Assembly (NCBI RefSeq): GCF_028657905.1
Contig: NZ_CP117782.1
Coordinates: forward strand, 2,480,001 to 2,544,000
Length of the DNA stretch: 64,000 bases
Direction of reading: 5' to 3'
From: Burkholderia sp. FERM BP-3421
GTDB lineage: Bacteria; Pseudomonadota; Gammaproteobacteria; Burkholderiales; Burkholderiaceae
The notes under the pieces were generated by a model. It had not been told where the DNA came from. It worked only from the letters and a program-made list of their open reading frames with translations, and searched no databases. Every line of letters begins with the position of its first letter. Position 1 is the stretch's first letter. A program made the translations under genes and the position numbers. Shown here in pieces: positions 7,891-16,654 of the stretch.

Positions 7891-10800
7891 TTACACCAGT
7901 ACGCGCTCGATCCCGCCATTATTCGCGCGAGCGACATAGTCGGCCATCCAGTTCTCGCCGAGTACATTGCGCGCGATCTCGACCACGATGTAGTCGGCCG
8001 AGATGTCGGCGTCCTCGTTGTAGCGCGACAGGCCCTGCAGGCAGGACGGGCAGCTGGTCAGGATCTTCACGTCGGCAGCGGCGGCCGGCGGCGCGCCGTC
8101 GGCCGCCACGACCGGGATGTTGCGCAGCTTGGCCGCGCCCTTGCGCAGCTCCTCTTCCTTGCGGAAGCGCACCTGCGTCGACACGTCCGGGCGCGTGACC
8201 GCGAGCGTGCCCGATTCGCCGCAGCAGCGATCGTTCTTCTCGATCCGGTAGCCGTCCTTCTCCGCGCCCATCAGCTCGTTGACCAGCGTGACCGGGTCCA
8301 TCGTCTTGATCGGCGTATGGCACGGGTCGTGGTACATGTAGCGCACGCCCGCCACGCCGTCGAGCTTGATGCCCTTCTCGAGCAGGAACTCGTGGATGTC
8401 GATGATCCGGCAGCCCGGGAAGATCTTGTCGAATTCGTACCCGGCGAGCTGGTCGTAGCAGGTGCCGCACGACACCACGACGGTCTTGATGTCGAGGTAG
8501 TTGAGCGTCGTCGCGACCCGGTGGAACAGCACCCGGTTGTCGGTGACGATCTTCTCCGCCTTGTCGTACTGGCCCGCGCCGCGCTGCGGATAGCCGCAGC
8601 ACAGGTAGCCCGGCGGCAGCACCGTCTGCACCCCGGCTTCCCACAGCATCGCCTGGGTCGCGAGCCCGACCTGCGAGAACAGGCGCTCGGAGCCGCAGCC
8701 CGGGAAGTAGAACACCGCCTCCGAATCGACCGAGGTCGTCTTCGGATCGCGGATGATCGGCACGATCTTGTTGTCCTCGATGTCGAGCAGCGCGCGCGCC
8801 GTCTTCTTCGGCAGGTTGCCCGGCATCTTCTTGTTGACGAAGTGGATCACCTGTTCGACCACGGGCGGCTTGCCGGTGGTCGCGGGCGGATGCGCTGTCT
8901 GCTTCTTCACCACCTTCTTGAGCACGTCGTTGGCGAAGCGCTGCGCCTTGTAGCCCACCCCCATCATCACGCTGCGCGCGGCATTGATGGTCTGCGGATT
9001 GGTCGCGTTCAGGAAGAACATCCCCGCCGCCTGGCCCGGGTTGAACTTCTTCTTGCCCATCTTGCGCAGCAGGTTGCGCATGTTCATCGTCACGTCGCCG
9101 AAGTCGATCTTCACCGGGCACGGCGTCTCGCACTTGTGGCACACCGTGCAGTGGTCGGCGACGTCGTTGAACTCGTCCCAGTGCTTGATCGACACGCCGC
9201 GCCGGGTCTGTTCCTCGTACAGGAACGCCTCGACCAGCAGCGAGGTCGCGAGGATCTTGTTGCGCGGGCTGTACAGCAGGTTCGCGCGCGGCACGTGGGT
9301 CGCGCACACCGGCTTGCACTTGCCGCAGCGCAGGCAGTCCTTCACCGAACTGGCGATCGCGCCGATGTCGGACTGCTGCATGATCAGCGATTCGTAGCCC
9401 ATCAGCCCGAAGGACGGCGTGTACGCGTTGCGCAGGTCCGCGCCCGCGAGCAGCTTGCCCTTGTTGAAGCGCCCTTCCGGATCGACGCGCTGCTTGTAGG
9501 CGCGGAATTCGCCGATCTCGTCCTCGGTCAGGAACTCGAGCTTCGTGATGCCGATGCCGTGCTCGCCCGAGATCACGCCGTCGAGCGAGCGCGCGAGCTT
9601 CATGATGCGCGCGACCGCGGTATGGGCGTCCTGCAGCATCTCGTAGTTGTCGGAGTTGACGGGCAGGTTGGTGTGCACGTTGCCGTCGCCCGCGTGCATG
9701 TGCAGCGCGACGAACACGCGGCCGCGCAGCACCTGCTTGTGGACGCCCTGCGCCTCGTCGAGGATCTGCTTGAACGCGCCGCCGTTGAAGATCGCGCGCA
9801 GCTCCGCGCGGATCTCCTGCTTCCACGACACCCGCACGGTGCGGTCCTGAACGATGTGGAACACGGTTGCATCCGGCTGCGCGTCGACGCGGTCGGCGAG
9901 CTTTTCGGCGAGCGCCTCGTAGCCGAGCTGCACGAGGTAGTGCTGCGCCTCGCGCAGCGACAGGTCGAGCTTGTCGCGCAGGAAGATCCAGCGCGCGCGC
10001 ACCCGCTTGAGCAGCGCGAGCGCCTGCTGCACGCGGTCCTCCAGCAGTTCCGCGCTCGGGATCTCGTTGGCGTCGTCGCTCTTGCCGAGCGGCAGCTTGC
10101 CCGTCGAGAAGAACGCCTCGAGCGCGTCGACCAGCTGCAGCTTGTTCTTGATCGACAGCTCGATGTTGATGCGCTCGATGCCGTCGGTGTACTCGCCCAT
10201 CCGGTCGAGCGGGATCACCACGTCCTCGTTGATCTTGAACGCGTTGGTGTGCTTCGCGATCGCCGCGGTGCGGCTGCGGTCGAGCCAGAAGCGCTTGCGC
10301 GCCTCCGCGCTGACCGCGACGAAGCCCTCGCCGCTCTTGCCGTTCGCCATCCGGATCACTTCCGAGGTCGCGGTCGCGACCGCGTCCGCGTCGTCGCCGA
10401 CGATGTCGCCGATCAGCACCATCTTCGGGAAGGCGTTGCGCTTGCTCTTGGTCGCGTAGCCGACCGCGCGCAGATAGCGCTCGTCGAGGTGCTCGAGGCC
10501 CGCGAGGATCGCGCCGCCCTGTTTCGAGGTCTCGAACAGGTAGTCCTTGATCTCGACGATGCTCGGAATCGCCTCGCGCGCCTGGCCGAAGAATTCGAGG
10601 CACACGGTGCGGGTATGCGCGGGCATCTTGTGCAGCACCCAGCGCGCGGACGTGATGAGCCCGTCGCAGCCTTCCTTCTGCACGCCCGGCAGGCCCGCGA
10701 GGAACTTGTCGGTGACGTCCTTGCCCAGCCCTTCCTTGCGGAAACGGCGGCCCTCGATATCGAGCGTCTCGGTGCGCAGCAGCTTCTCGCCCGGCGCGCG

Positions 10801-11904
10801 CGCGCCGTCGAACCACTTCAGCTCGAAGCGCGCGACCGCGATGTCGTGGATCTTGCCGAGGTTGTGCTCGATCCGCGTGACCTCCAGCCAGTTGCCGTCC
10901 GGATCGACCATCCGCCACCACGCCAGATTGTCGAGCGCGGTGCCCCACAGCACGGCCTTCTTGCCGCCCGCGTTCATCGCGACGTTGCCGCCGATGCAGG
11001 ATGCGTCGAGCGAGGTCGGATCGACCGCGAACACGTAGCCGGCCGCCTCGGCCGCCTCGGTCACGCGGCGCGTGACCACGCCCGCGCCGGAGAAGATCGT
11101 CGGCACCTTGTGCGCGACGCCCGGCAGCTCGGTCAGCTCGACCGCGCCGAGCTGTTCGAGCTTCTCGGTGTTCACCACCGCGGAAAACGGCGTGAGCGGC
11201 ACCGCGCCGCCCGTATAGCCGGTGCCGCCGCCGCGCGGGATCACCGTCAGGCCCAGCTCGAAGCAGGTCTTCACGAGCGCCGCGATCTCGGCCTCGCTGT
11301 CCGGCGTCAGCACGACGAACGGATACTCGACGCGCCAGTCGGTCGCGTCGGTCACGTGCGACACGCGCGAGAGGCCGTCGAAGCGGATGTTGTCCTTTTG
11401 CGTGCAGCGGCCGAGCGCCTTCGTCGCGCGCCGGCGCAACTCGGCCATCTTCTCGAATTCGTGCGCGAAGGTGTCGACCGCGCGATGCGCGGCCGCGGCC
11501 AGCATCTCGACGCGCGCCGCGCGCTCGCGGCCGGCGTCGTCGCGGTGCGCGGTGAGATCGGCGCTGCGGCGCTTCTCGATCTCGGACAGGCGGTGGTTCA
11601 GCGCCTCGATCAGCAACGCGCGGCGCTTCGGATTGTCGAGCAGGTCGTCCTGCAGGTAGGGATTGCGACGCACCACCCAGATGTCGCCGAGCACTTCGTA
11701 CAGCATCCGCGCCGAGCGGCCGGTGCGGCGTTCGGCGCGCAGCTCGTCGAGCACGGCCCAGGCTTCGTCGCCGAGCAGGCGGATCACGATCTCGCGATCG
11801 GAGAACGACGTGTAGTTATACGGGATCTCGCGCAGGCGGGGCGCGGGGTCGGCGGCGACGGCAGCGGCCGCGCCGTGCGGGTCGAAAACTTGCGGTGCGT
11901 TCAT
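7891..11904 (-). CDS. DUF3683 / FAD-linked oxidase / Fe-S CCG-domain oxidoreductase (D-lactate dehydrogenase-like)
   Basis: A very large (1337-residue) fused enzyme. In order: a DUF3683 N-terminal domain (about 25-210); a FAD_binding_4 domain with the PRGGGTGYTGGAVPL nucleotide loop; an FAD-oxidase C-terminal domain (GDGNVHTNLPV, GEHGIGITKLEFL); a 2x4Fe-4S ferredoxin segment (CLRCGKCKPVC, CTVCHKCETPCPV); and two cysteine-rich CCG domains (FPGCGSERL, CCGYPQRG, HDPCHTP, CCGESGT, CPSCLQG). This matches D-2-hydroxyacid (lactate or glycolate) dehydrogenases that pass electrons to quinone. Separate subunits such as GlcD and GlcF are here one chain. ATG 11904 (MNAPQVFDP) is chosen over an upstream in-frame start for family fit. 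The true substrate is not deducible. Confidence 0.92.
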   Translation of the reverse strand: MNAPQVFDPHGAAAAVAADPAPRLREIPYNYTSFSDREIVIRLLGDEAWAVLDELRAERRTGRSARMLYEVLGDIWVVRRNPYLQDDLLDNPKRRALLIEALNHRLSEIEKRRSADLTAHRDDAGRERAARVEMLAAAAHRAVDTFAHEFEKMAELRRRATKALGRCTQKDNIRFDGLSRVSHVTDATDWRVEYPFVVLTPDSEAEIAALVKTCFELGLTVIPRGGGTGYTGGAVPLTPFSAVVNTEKLEQLGAVELTELPGVAHKVPTIFSGAGVVTRRVTEAAEAAGYVFAVDPTSLDASCIGGNVAMNAGGKKAVLWGTALDNLAWWRMVDPDGNWLEVTRIEHNLGKIHDIAVARFELKWFDGARAPGEKLLRTETLDIEGRRFRKEGLGKDVTDKFLAGLPGVQKEGCDGLITSARWVLHKMPAHTRTVCLEFFGQAREAIPSIVEIKDYLFETSKQGGAILAGLEHLDERYLRAVGYATKSKRNAFPKMVLIGDIVGDDADAVATATSEVIRMANGKSGEGFVAVSAEARKRFWLDRSRTAAIAKHTNAFKINEDVVIPLDRMGEYTDGIERINIELSIKNKLQLVDALEAFFSTGKLPLGKSDDANEIPSAELLEDRVQQALALLKRVRARWIFLRDKLDLSLREAQHYLVQLGYEALAEKLADRVDAQPDATVFHIVQDRTVRVSWKQEIRAELRAIFNGGAFKQILDEAQGVHKQVLRGRVFVALHMHAGDGNVHTNLPVNSDNYEMLQDAHTAVARIMKLARSLDGVISGEHGIGITKLEFLTEDEIGEFRAYKQRVDPEGRFNKGKLLAGADLRNAYTPSFGLMGYESLIMQQSDIGAIASSVKDCLRCGKCKPVCATHVPRANLLYSPRNKILATSLLVEAFLYEEQTRRGVSIKHWDEFNDVADHCTVCHKCETPCPVKIDFGDVTMNMRNLLRKMGKKKFNPGQAAGMFFLNATNPQTINAARSVMMGVGYKAQRFANDVLKKVVKKQTAHPPATTGKPPVVEQVIHFVNKKMPGNLPKKTARALLDIEDNKIVPIIRDPKTTSVDSEAVFYFPGCGSERLFSQVGLATQAMLWEAGVQTVLPPGYLCCGYPQRGAGQYDKAEKIVTDNRVLFHRVATTLNYLDIKTVVVSCGTCYDQLAGYEFDKIFPGCRIIDIHEFLLEKGIKLDGVAGVRYMYHDPCHTPIKTMDPVTLVNELMGAEKDGYRIEKNDRCCGESGTLAVTRPDVSTQVRFRKEEELRKGAAKLRNIPVVAADGAPPAAAADVKILTSCPSCLQGLSRYNEDADISADYIVVEIARNVLGENWMADYVARANNGGIERVLV

Positions 11905-12399
11905 GTTCGGACGATTCGAAGCGCCGTCCACGCCGTCACGACGTGAGACCGGCAAGCGCGAGGTGCGCAATCTTGGGGAAATCTTCTGTTACCAGGCGCG
12001 TGGCTTTGCATGGGACCCGAGCCGGCGCGACGGCGCCCGACTGCGAATCGATCATCACGCCCTGGCGGCGCTCGGAGCCATCAACACGATCGCGCGCAAC
12101 GCGCGTGCCGTTCCGCCGCAGGACATGCTGCGCGCGGCGACGGCTTCAAACTGGCGATCCGGGGCGGCCTTTGCATCTTCCGATCCTTGATTCAAAAAGG
12201 GATTCTAACCCATGATCGCCCATCCCGTGAGGGGCCGGACCGGACCCGGGACCGGCTCCGGCGGGCCTCGCGGCGCGGCGCGCGCGGCCTTTCACCATCC
12301 GTCCGGTCGGTAACCATCCGGTTAAGCCCGAAACGACGAGGGTTGGCGCTATCATTGCCGTTTTACCGTTCGCTTACCGCTTCCGTCCCGCGTTCTCTC
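11905..12399. other. Divergent intergenic region between the FAD oxidoreductase and ilvA
   Basis: About 495 bp with no gene I can support. It should hold promoters for both flanking genes. A possible -10 box for ilvA, TATCAT, lies at 12350-12355, about 45 bp before the start codon, without a convincing -35. The middle part (about 12230-12300) is very GC-rich with CCGG-type short inverted repeats. Several open frames cross it but have no ribosome binding site or recognisable protein. Confidence 0.5.
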
Positions 12400-13923
12400 A
12401 TGGCTTCCCACGATTATCTGAAGAAAATCCTGACCGCACGCGTCTACGACGTCGCGGTAGAGACCGAACTCGAACTCGCGCGCAACCTGTCCGCGCGGCT
12501 CGGCAACCCGGTCTACCTGAAGCGCGAGGACAACCAGCCGGTGTTCTCGTTCAAGCTGCGCGGCGCGTACAACAAGATGGCGCACATTCCCGCCGACGCG
12601 CTCGCGCGCGGCGTGATCACCGCCTCGGCCGGCAATCACGCGCAGGGCGTGGCGTTCTCGGCCGCGCGGCTCGGCGTCAAGGCGGTGATCGTGGTGCCCG
12701 TGACCACCCCGCAGGTCAAGGTCGACGCGGTGCGCGCGCACGGCGGCCCGACGGTCGAGGTGATCCAGGCGGGCGAGTCGTACAGCGATGCCTATGCGCA
12801 TGCGCTCGAGGTGCAGCGTGCGCGCGACCTGACCTTCGTGCACCCGTTCGACGATCCGTACGTGATCGCCGGCCAGGGCACGATCGCGATGGAAATCCTG
12901 CGCCAGCATCAGGGCCCGATCCACGCGATCTTCGTGCCGATCGGCGGCGGCGGCCTCGCCGCGGGCGTGGCCGCGTACGTGAAGGCGGTGCGCCCGGAAA
13001 TCCGCGTGATCGGCGTGCAGACCGACGACTCCTGCGCGATGGCGCAGTCGCTGAAAGCCGGCGCGCGCGTCGCGCTCACCGAGGTCGGGCTGTTCTCCGA
13101 CGGCACCGCGGTCAAGCTGGTCGGCGAGGAAACCTTTCGATTGTGCGACGCGTATCTTGACGATGTCGTGACGGTCGATACCGACGCGCTGTGCGCCGCG
13201 ATCAAGGACGTATTCCAGGACACCCGCAGCGTGCTGGAGCCCGCCGGCTCGCTCGCGGTCGCGGGCGCGAAGCGCTACGCGGAGCGCGAGGGAATCGAGG
13301 GCCAGACGCTCGTCGCGGTCACCTCGGGCGCGAACATGAATTTCGACCGGATGCGCTTCGTCGCGGAGCGCGCCGAGGTCGGCGAGGCACGCGAGGCGGT
13401 GTTCGCAGTGACGATCCCCGAGGAGCGCGGCAGTTTCCGGCGCTTCTGCGCGCTGGTCGGCGACCGCAACGTGACCGAGTTCAACTACCGCATCGCCGAT
13501 GCGCGGGCGGCCCACATCTTCGTCGGCGTGCAGATCCGCCGGCGCGACGAACCGGCCGAGATCGCGGCCAACTTCGAGGCGCACGGCTTCACCACCGTCG
13601 ACCTGTCGGGCGACGAGCTGTCGAAGCAGCACGTGCGCTACATGGTCGGCGGCCGCTCGCCGCTCGCGCGCGACGAGCGGCTGTTCCGCTTCGAATTCCC
13701 GGAACGGCCGGGCGCGCTGATGAAATTCCTGTCGTCGATGGCCCCCGACTGGAACATCAGCCTGTTCCACTATCGCAACCAGGGCGCCGACTACAGCTCG
13801 ATCCTGGTCGGGCTGCAGGTGCCGCAGGCCGATCATGCGGAGTTCGACCGCTTCCTCGCCGCGCTCGGCTACCCGTACTGGGAAGAAAGCGGCAATCCGG
13901 CGTATCGTCTATTCCTTTCCTGA
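12400..13923 (+). CDS. ilvA: Threonine ammonia-lyase, biosynthetic
   Basis: A 507-residue PLP enzyme converting L-threonine to 2-oxobutyrate and ammonia, the first step of isoleucine synthesis. The PLP lysine lies in FSFKLRGAYNKM (Lys52), with the asparagine loop SAGNHAQGVAFSA and the glycine-rich phosphate loop GGGGLAAG. Two C-terminal ACT-like regulatory domains (about 330-507; EERGSFRRFCALVG and EFPERPGALMKFL) mark the long, isoleucine-regulated biosynthetic form; length fits E. coli IlvA (514). ATG 12400 (MASHDYLKK) is chosen because it aligns with family starts; the frame is open much further upstream without a family match. queF follows after 14 bp, so the two may be co-transcribed. Confidence 0.97.
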   Translation: MASHDYLKKILTARVYDVAVETELELARNLSARLGNPVYLKREDNQPVFSFKLRGAYNKMAHIPADALARGVITASAGNHAQGVAFSAARLGVKAVIVVPVTTPQVKVDAVRAHGGPTVEVIQAGESYSDAYAHALEVQRARDLTFVHPFDDPYVIAGQGTIAMEILRQHQGPIHAIFVPIGGGGLAAGVAAYVKAVRPEIRVIGVQTDDSCAMAQSLKAGARVALTEVGLFSDGTAVKLVGEETFRLCDAYLDDVVTVDTDALCAAIKDVFQDTRSVLEPAGSLAVAGAKRYAEREGIEGQTLVAVTSGANMNFDRMRFVAERAEVGEAREAVFAVTIPEERGSFRRFCALVGDRNVTEFNYRIADARAAHIFVGVQIRRRDEPAEIAANFEAHGFTTVDLSGDELSKQHVRYMVGGRSPLARDERLFRFEFPERPGALMKFLSSMAPDWNISLFHYRNQGADYSSILVGLQVPQADHAEFDRFLAALGYPYWEESGNPAYRLFLS

Positions 13924-13937
13924 CTTCAGACCGCACC

Positions 13938-14762
13938 ATGCATCCCGAACATTCCCCACTCGGCAAGGACACCGTCTACTCGGACCGCTACGATGCGGCG
14001 CTGCTGTTCCCGATCCCGCGCGCGGGATCGCGCGAGCAGATCGGCATCGGCGCGCAGCTGCCGTTCTTCGGCACCGACATCTGGAACGCCTACGAGCTGT
14101 CCTGGCTCAACGCGCGCGGCAAGCCGCAGGTCGCGGTCGCGACCTTCTTCGTGCCGGCCGAATCGCCGAACATCGTCGAATCGAAATCGTTCAAGCTGTA
14201 CCTGGGTTCGTTCGCGCAGACCGTGTTCGAGTCGCTCGACGCGGTGCGCGACACGCTCAAGCGCGACGTCTCCGCCAGCTGCGGCGCGAGCGTGGCCGTG
14301 CAGCTCACGGCGGCCGCCGACTTCCGCAAGCTGAAGATGGAGGAGTTGGACGGGCTGTCGCTCGACCGGCTCGATCTCGATGCGGAGGTCTACCATCCGG
14401 ATCCGTCGCTGCTGTCGGCGGCGCACGACGAGGCGCCCGTCGAGGAAACCCTGGTGTCGGACCTGCTGAAGTCGAACTGCCCGGTCACGGGCCAGCCGGA
14501 CTGGGGCAGCGTGCAGATCCACTATGTCGGCCCGCCGATCGACCACGCCGGGCTGCTGCGCTACATCATCTCGTTTCGCAGCCACACGGGCTTCCATGAG
14601 CAGTGCGTCGAGCGGATCTTCGCCGACGTGCTGCGCGCGTGCAAGCCGGTCAAGCTCGCGGTGTATGCGAGATACACGCGGCGCGGCGGGCTCGACATCA
14701 ACCCGTTCCGCACCAACTACAACCAGCCGATGCCGGACAACGCGCGCACGGCGCGGCAGTAA
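13938..14762 (+). CDS. queF: NADPH-dependent 7-cyano-7-deazaguanine reductase
   Basis: A 274-residue YqfE/unimodular-type QueF enzyme that reduces preQ0 to preQ1 for queuosine tRNA modification. The catalytic cysteine is in LLKSNCPVTGQPDWG (Cys181, with Asp188), and the NADPH-binding QueF motif ESKSFKLYL is at residues 81-89. The C-terminus has RYTRRGGLDINPFR, also conserved. The length (~275-290) indicates the long form with two tandem T-fold halves, as in E. coli QueF. It starts 14 bp after ilvA. Identification is secure. Confidence 0.97.
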   Translation: MHPEHSPLGKDTVYSDRYDAALLFPIPRAGSREQIGIGAQLPFFGTDIWNAYELSWLNARGKPQVAVATFFVPAESPNIVESKSFKLYLGSFAQTVFESLDAVRDTLKRDVSASCGASVAVQLTAAADFRKLKMEELDGLSLDRLDLDAEVYHPDPSLLSAAHDEAPVEETLVSDLLKSNCPVTGQPDWGSVQIHYVGPPIDHAGLLRYIISFRSHTGFHEQCVERIFADVLRACKPVKLAVYARYTRRGGLDINPFRTNYNQPMPDNARTARQ

Positions 14763-14975
14763 GCAGCGTAAAAACGGACGCCAACGATGCGCGCCGCCGG
14801 GCGGAAAGGTCCGACAAGCCGCGCATGGTTAGCATCGAGTTTCCAGTAGTGAATCAAGGAGTTTCACGTAACGCGTCGATCGCGCAATGCAAAAAGAAAA
14901 CGCCGAACCATCGATCAGTCGGTCGTCGGACCATCCATCGGCCCGTTCGCTCCGGATCATGTCGGCCGATGCCAT

Positions 14976-15398
14976 CTAGAACGCCTCGGCGGTAATCTCC
15001 AGACGCTTTCCGAGCGCAGCAAACGCCGCCTCCAGCGTGTCGATCTTCGTCACGTGCGACAGATCCATGATCCTTTGAACCTCCTGAGGCCGGATCCCCA
15101 TCCGCTTGGCCAGTTCGAACGGCCGCACGCTTTGATCCACCATCGCATTCAGAAGCAGAACCTTGGCGGACACGCTCGCGGGCAACTCCACGAACGCCTC
15201 GCCACGTCTTGCGCCGGAGGGAGGGGGAACCACCCGCTCATCTTCGATGTAGAAGTCCATCGCGGTCAGCAGCGCGTCCTCCGCCATGACCCACGCCTCC
15301 TCCTTCGTGGCGCCGGAGGTAATGGCTTCAGGAATATCTCGAAACGTTACGACGTATCCCTCTCCGTCCCGCTCCAGTTTGGCCGGATAACGCAACAT
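14976..15398 (-). CDS. hicB: HicB antitoxin with C-terminal HTH
   Basis: A 140-residue antitoxin. The N-terminal partial RNase-H-like HicB domain is seen in RYPAKLERDGEGYVVTFRDIPEAITSG-like order (residues 3-60), and the C-terminal part (about 85-135; PFELAKRMGIRPQEVQRIM) is an HTH DNA-binding domain. HicB neutralises the HicA ribonuclease and, in HTH-bearing versions, represses its own promoter. GGAG lies just upstream of the ATG at 15398. It follows hicA after about 98 bp, toxin gene first, the usual order for hicAB. See the palindrome at 15741-15758 as a likely binding site. Confidence 0.9.
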   Translation of the reverse strand: MLRYPAKLERDGEGYVVTFRDIPEAITSGATKEEAWVMAEDALLTAMDFYIEDERVVPPPSGARRGEAFVELPASVSAKVLLLNAMVDQSVRPFELAKRMGIRPQEVQRIMDLSHVTKIDTLEAAFAALGKRLEITAEAF

Positions 15399-15496
15399 AG
15401 GAATCTCCTTCTACTCATCAAGCACGATTGCATGAAGTCGTGCGCATCAAGCAATCAGTGTGGCCGGTGCGACCGAAACCCCTTGGGGCTTCCTCC

Positions 15497-15670
15497 TCAC
15501 GCCAATCCCAGTTGCTTGCAAATTGCCCTCCTCAAGCCCTCCCCTATCTCTCCGGAGTGCCTCGGAAGCGTCGTCTGCCGGCCATTCAGGTACACCTTCG
15601 CATGCTTCGCCCCCTCCTCGAAGGTGGCGCCCCGATCGACCAACCATCGCCTGAATTCGCTGAATTTCAC
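15497..15670 (-). CDS. hicA: HicA-type mRNA interferase toxin (GTG start)
   Basis: A 57-residue double-stranded-RNA-binding-fold toxin. The protein starts from GTG at 15670 (KFSEFRRWLVDRGATF), preceded by GGGAGG at 4 bases. An open frame extends further upstream without family similarity. The catalytic histidine sits in GAKHAKVYL, where most relatives have G-S-H; the C-terminal IGEGLRRAICKQLGL is the conserved HicA tail. HicA cleaves mRNA when not bound by HicB. The Ala-Lys-His in place of Gly-Ser-His is a modest deviation. Together with hicB it forms a complete type II toxin-antitoxin pair inserted between core genes. Confidence 0.85.
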   Translation of the reverse strand: MKFSEFRRWLVDRGATFEEGAKHAKVYLNGRQTTLPRHSGEIGEGLRRAICKQLGLA

Positions 15671-15740
15671 TCGGCCTCCCGCTTCTGCCTGCCCGCGCCT
15701 CCGCTCGCCTCGTGATTCAGATGCCACGCATCCGAGAAGA

Positions 15741-15758
15741 GTAAACAATTTTGTTTAC
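15741..15758. promoter_or_regulatory. Palindromic operator candidate for hicAB
   Basis: GTAAACAA (15741-15748) and its exact reverse complement TTGTTTAC (15751-15758) separated by TT, 71 bp upstream of the hicA start codon and in AT-rich sequence amid GC-rich DNA. HTH-bearing HicB proteins bind such palindromes at their own promoter. Function is inferred from position and symmetry. Confidence 0.5.
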
Positions 15759-16180
15759 TTCAACAAGGCCCCGGAAAACATTTTTGCCGACGCCGAAGCA
15801 CAGTGCCGGCCAACGATCGGCCGACTCGACAGACGCGCATGACACGTGTCGGCGCGATCCCTCCCGCCCTGGCTGAACGACGCACACCGAAAGGGAGCCC
15901 TCACGGGCCGCGCATCGGGGAAAGGACGAGATTGAAATGGGACGCGCTTCGGAAAGCGCCGCGCAGGATCGTCGACGCACGACTGCGACGGCGCGCCGGC
16001 AAGAGCAGGTGCGCGATCCGCGCCTGCCGATTCCTCGGCACGCCAACCGCCAACAGCGGTGCGCAGAGATTTCCATCGAGCGGGATCGGGCGATCCCGCC
16101 ATGTCAGGACGCCCGTTCAGCGCCTGAATACAACGACACACTTGCGCGGCCCCGCTCGCGGCGCCGCGCGATCCGGCCGC
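15759..16180. other. Intergenic region between hicAB and ridA
   Basis: About 420 bp with no supportable gene. Open frames on both strands are Arg/Pro-rich, lack ribosome binding sites and match no family I know. It separates the hicAB pair from the D-amino-acid gene group and may be the scar of the element that brought hicAB. Confidence 0.4.
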
Positions 16181-16567
16181 TTACGCGCCCGGCTTCTTGT
16201 ACGCGATGCAGTCGACCTCGACCTTGCAGTCGATCACCATGCTCGACTGCACACAGGCGCGCGCCGGCGGATGCTCGCCGAAGTACGACAGGAACACCTT
16301 GTTGAACGACGCGAAATCGCGCGCGTCGTCGAGCCACACGCCGCAGCGCACGACGTGTTCGAGCCCGTAGCCCGCTTCCTTCAGGATCGCGATCACGTTC
16401 TCGATCGTCTGCTTCGACTGCGTGACGATGCCGCCCTCGACGACCTCGCCGTTCACCATCGGCGTCTGACCCGACACGTACAGCCAGCCGTCGGCCTCGA
16501 CCGCCCGCGCAAACGGCATCACCTGACCGCCCGTCCCCTTCGCATCACCCACACCATAACGCTTCAT
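16181..16567 (-). CDS. RidA family enamine/imine deaminase
   Basis: A 128-residue RidA/YjgF-type protein that hydrolyses reactive 2-iminoacids or enamines released by PLP enzymes. Recognised from the N-terminal FARAVEADGWLYVSGQTP, IENVIAILKEAG and the substrate-binding arginine in PPARACVQ (Arg103). Length is typical. It lies 87 bp downstream of the N-acyl-D-amino-acid deacylase gene on the same strand and close to a divergent D-amino-acid deaminase-like gene, which fits a role in clearing imine intermediates of that pathway. It could instead be one of the non-Rid1 subfamily with another substrate. Confidence 0.9.
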   Translation of the reverse strand: MKRYGVGDAKGTGGQVMPFARAVEADGWLYVSGQTPMVNGEVVEGGIVTQSKQTIENVIAILKEAGYGLEHVVRCGVWLDDARDFASFNKVFLSYFGEHPPARACVQSSMVIDCKVEVDCIAYKKPGA

Positions 16568-16654
16568 CGATTCACTCCTGTTCGGTTTCGATGCATGACG
16601 GCGCGCCCGCGCGCGCCGGATTGAGATTGGAATTGACGCCGCGCGCCGCCGGAC

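Noticed and set aside
7453..11946. A ~4.5-kb open frame on the plus strand opposite the FAD/Fe-S oxidoreductase
   Set aside because: Its protein is Arg/Val/His/Asp-rich without any domain, and it mirrors the codon pattern of the real gene. Long antisense frames are expected in GC-rich DNA.
14763..14975. Attachment site or small gene between queF and hicB
   Set aside because: No direct repeat, tRNA end or coding signal was found; it may only be the edge of a past insertion.
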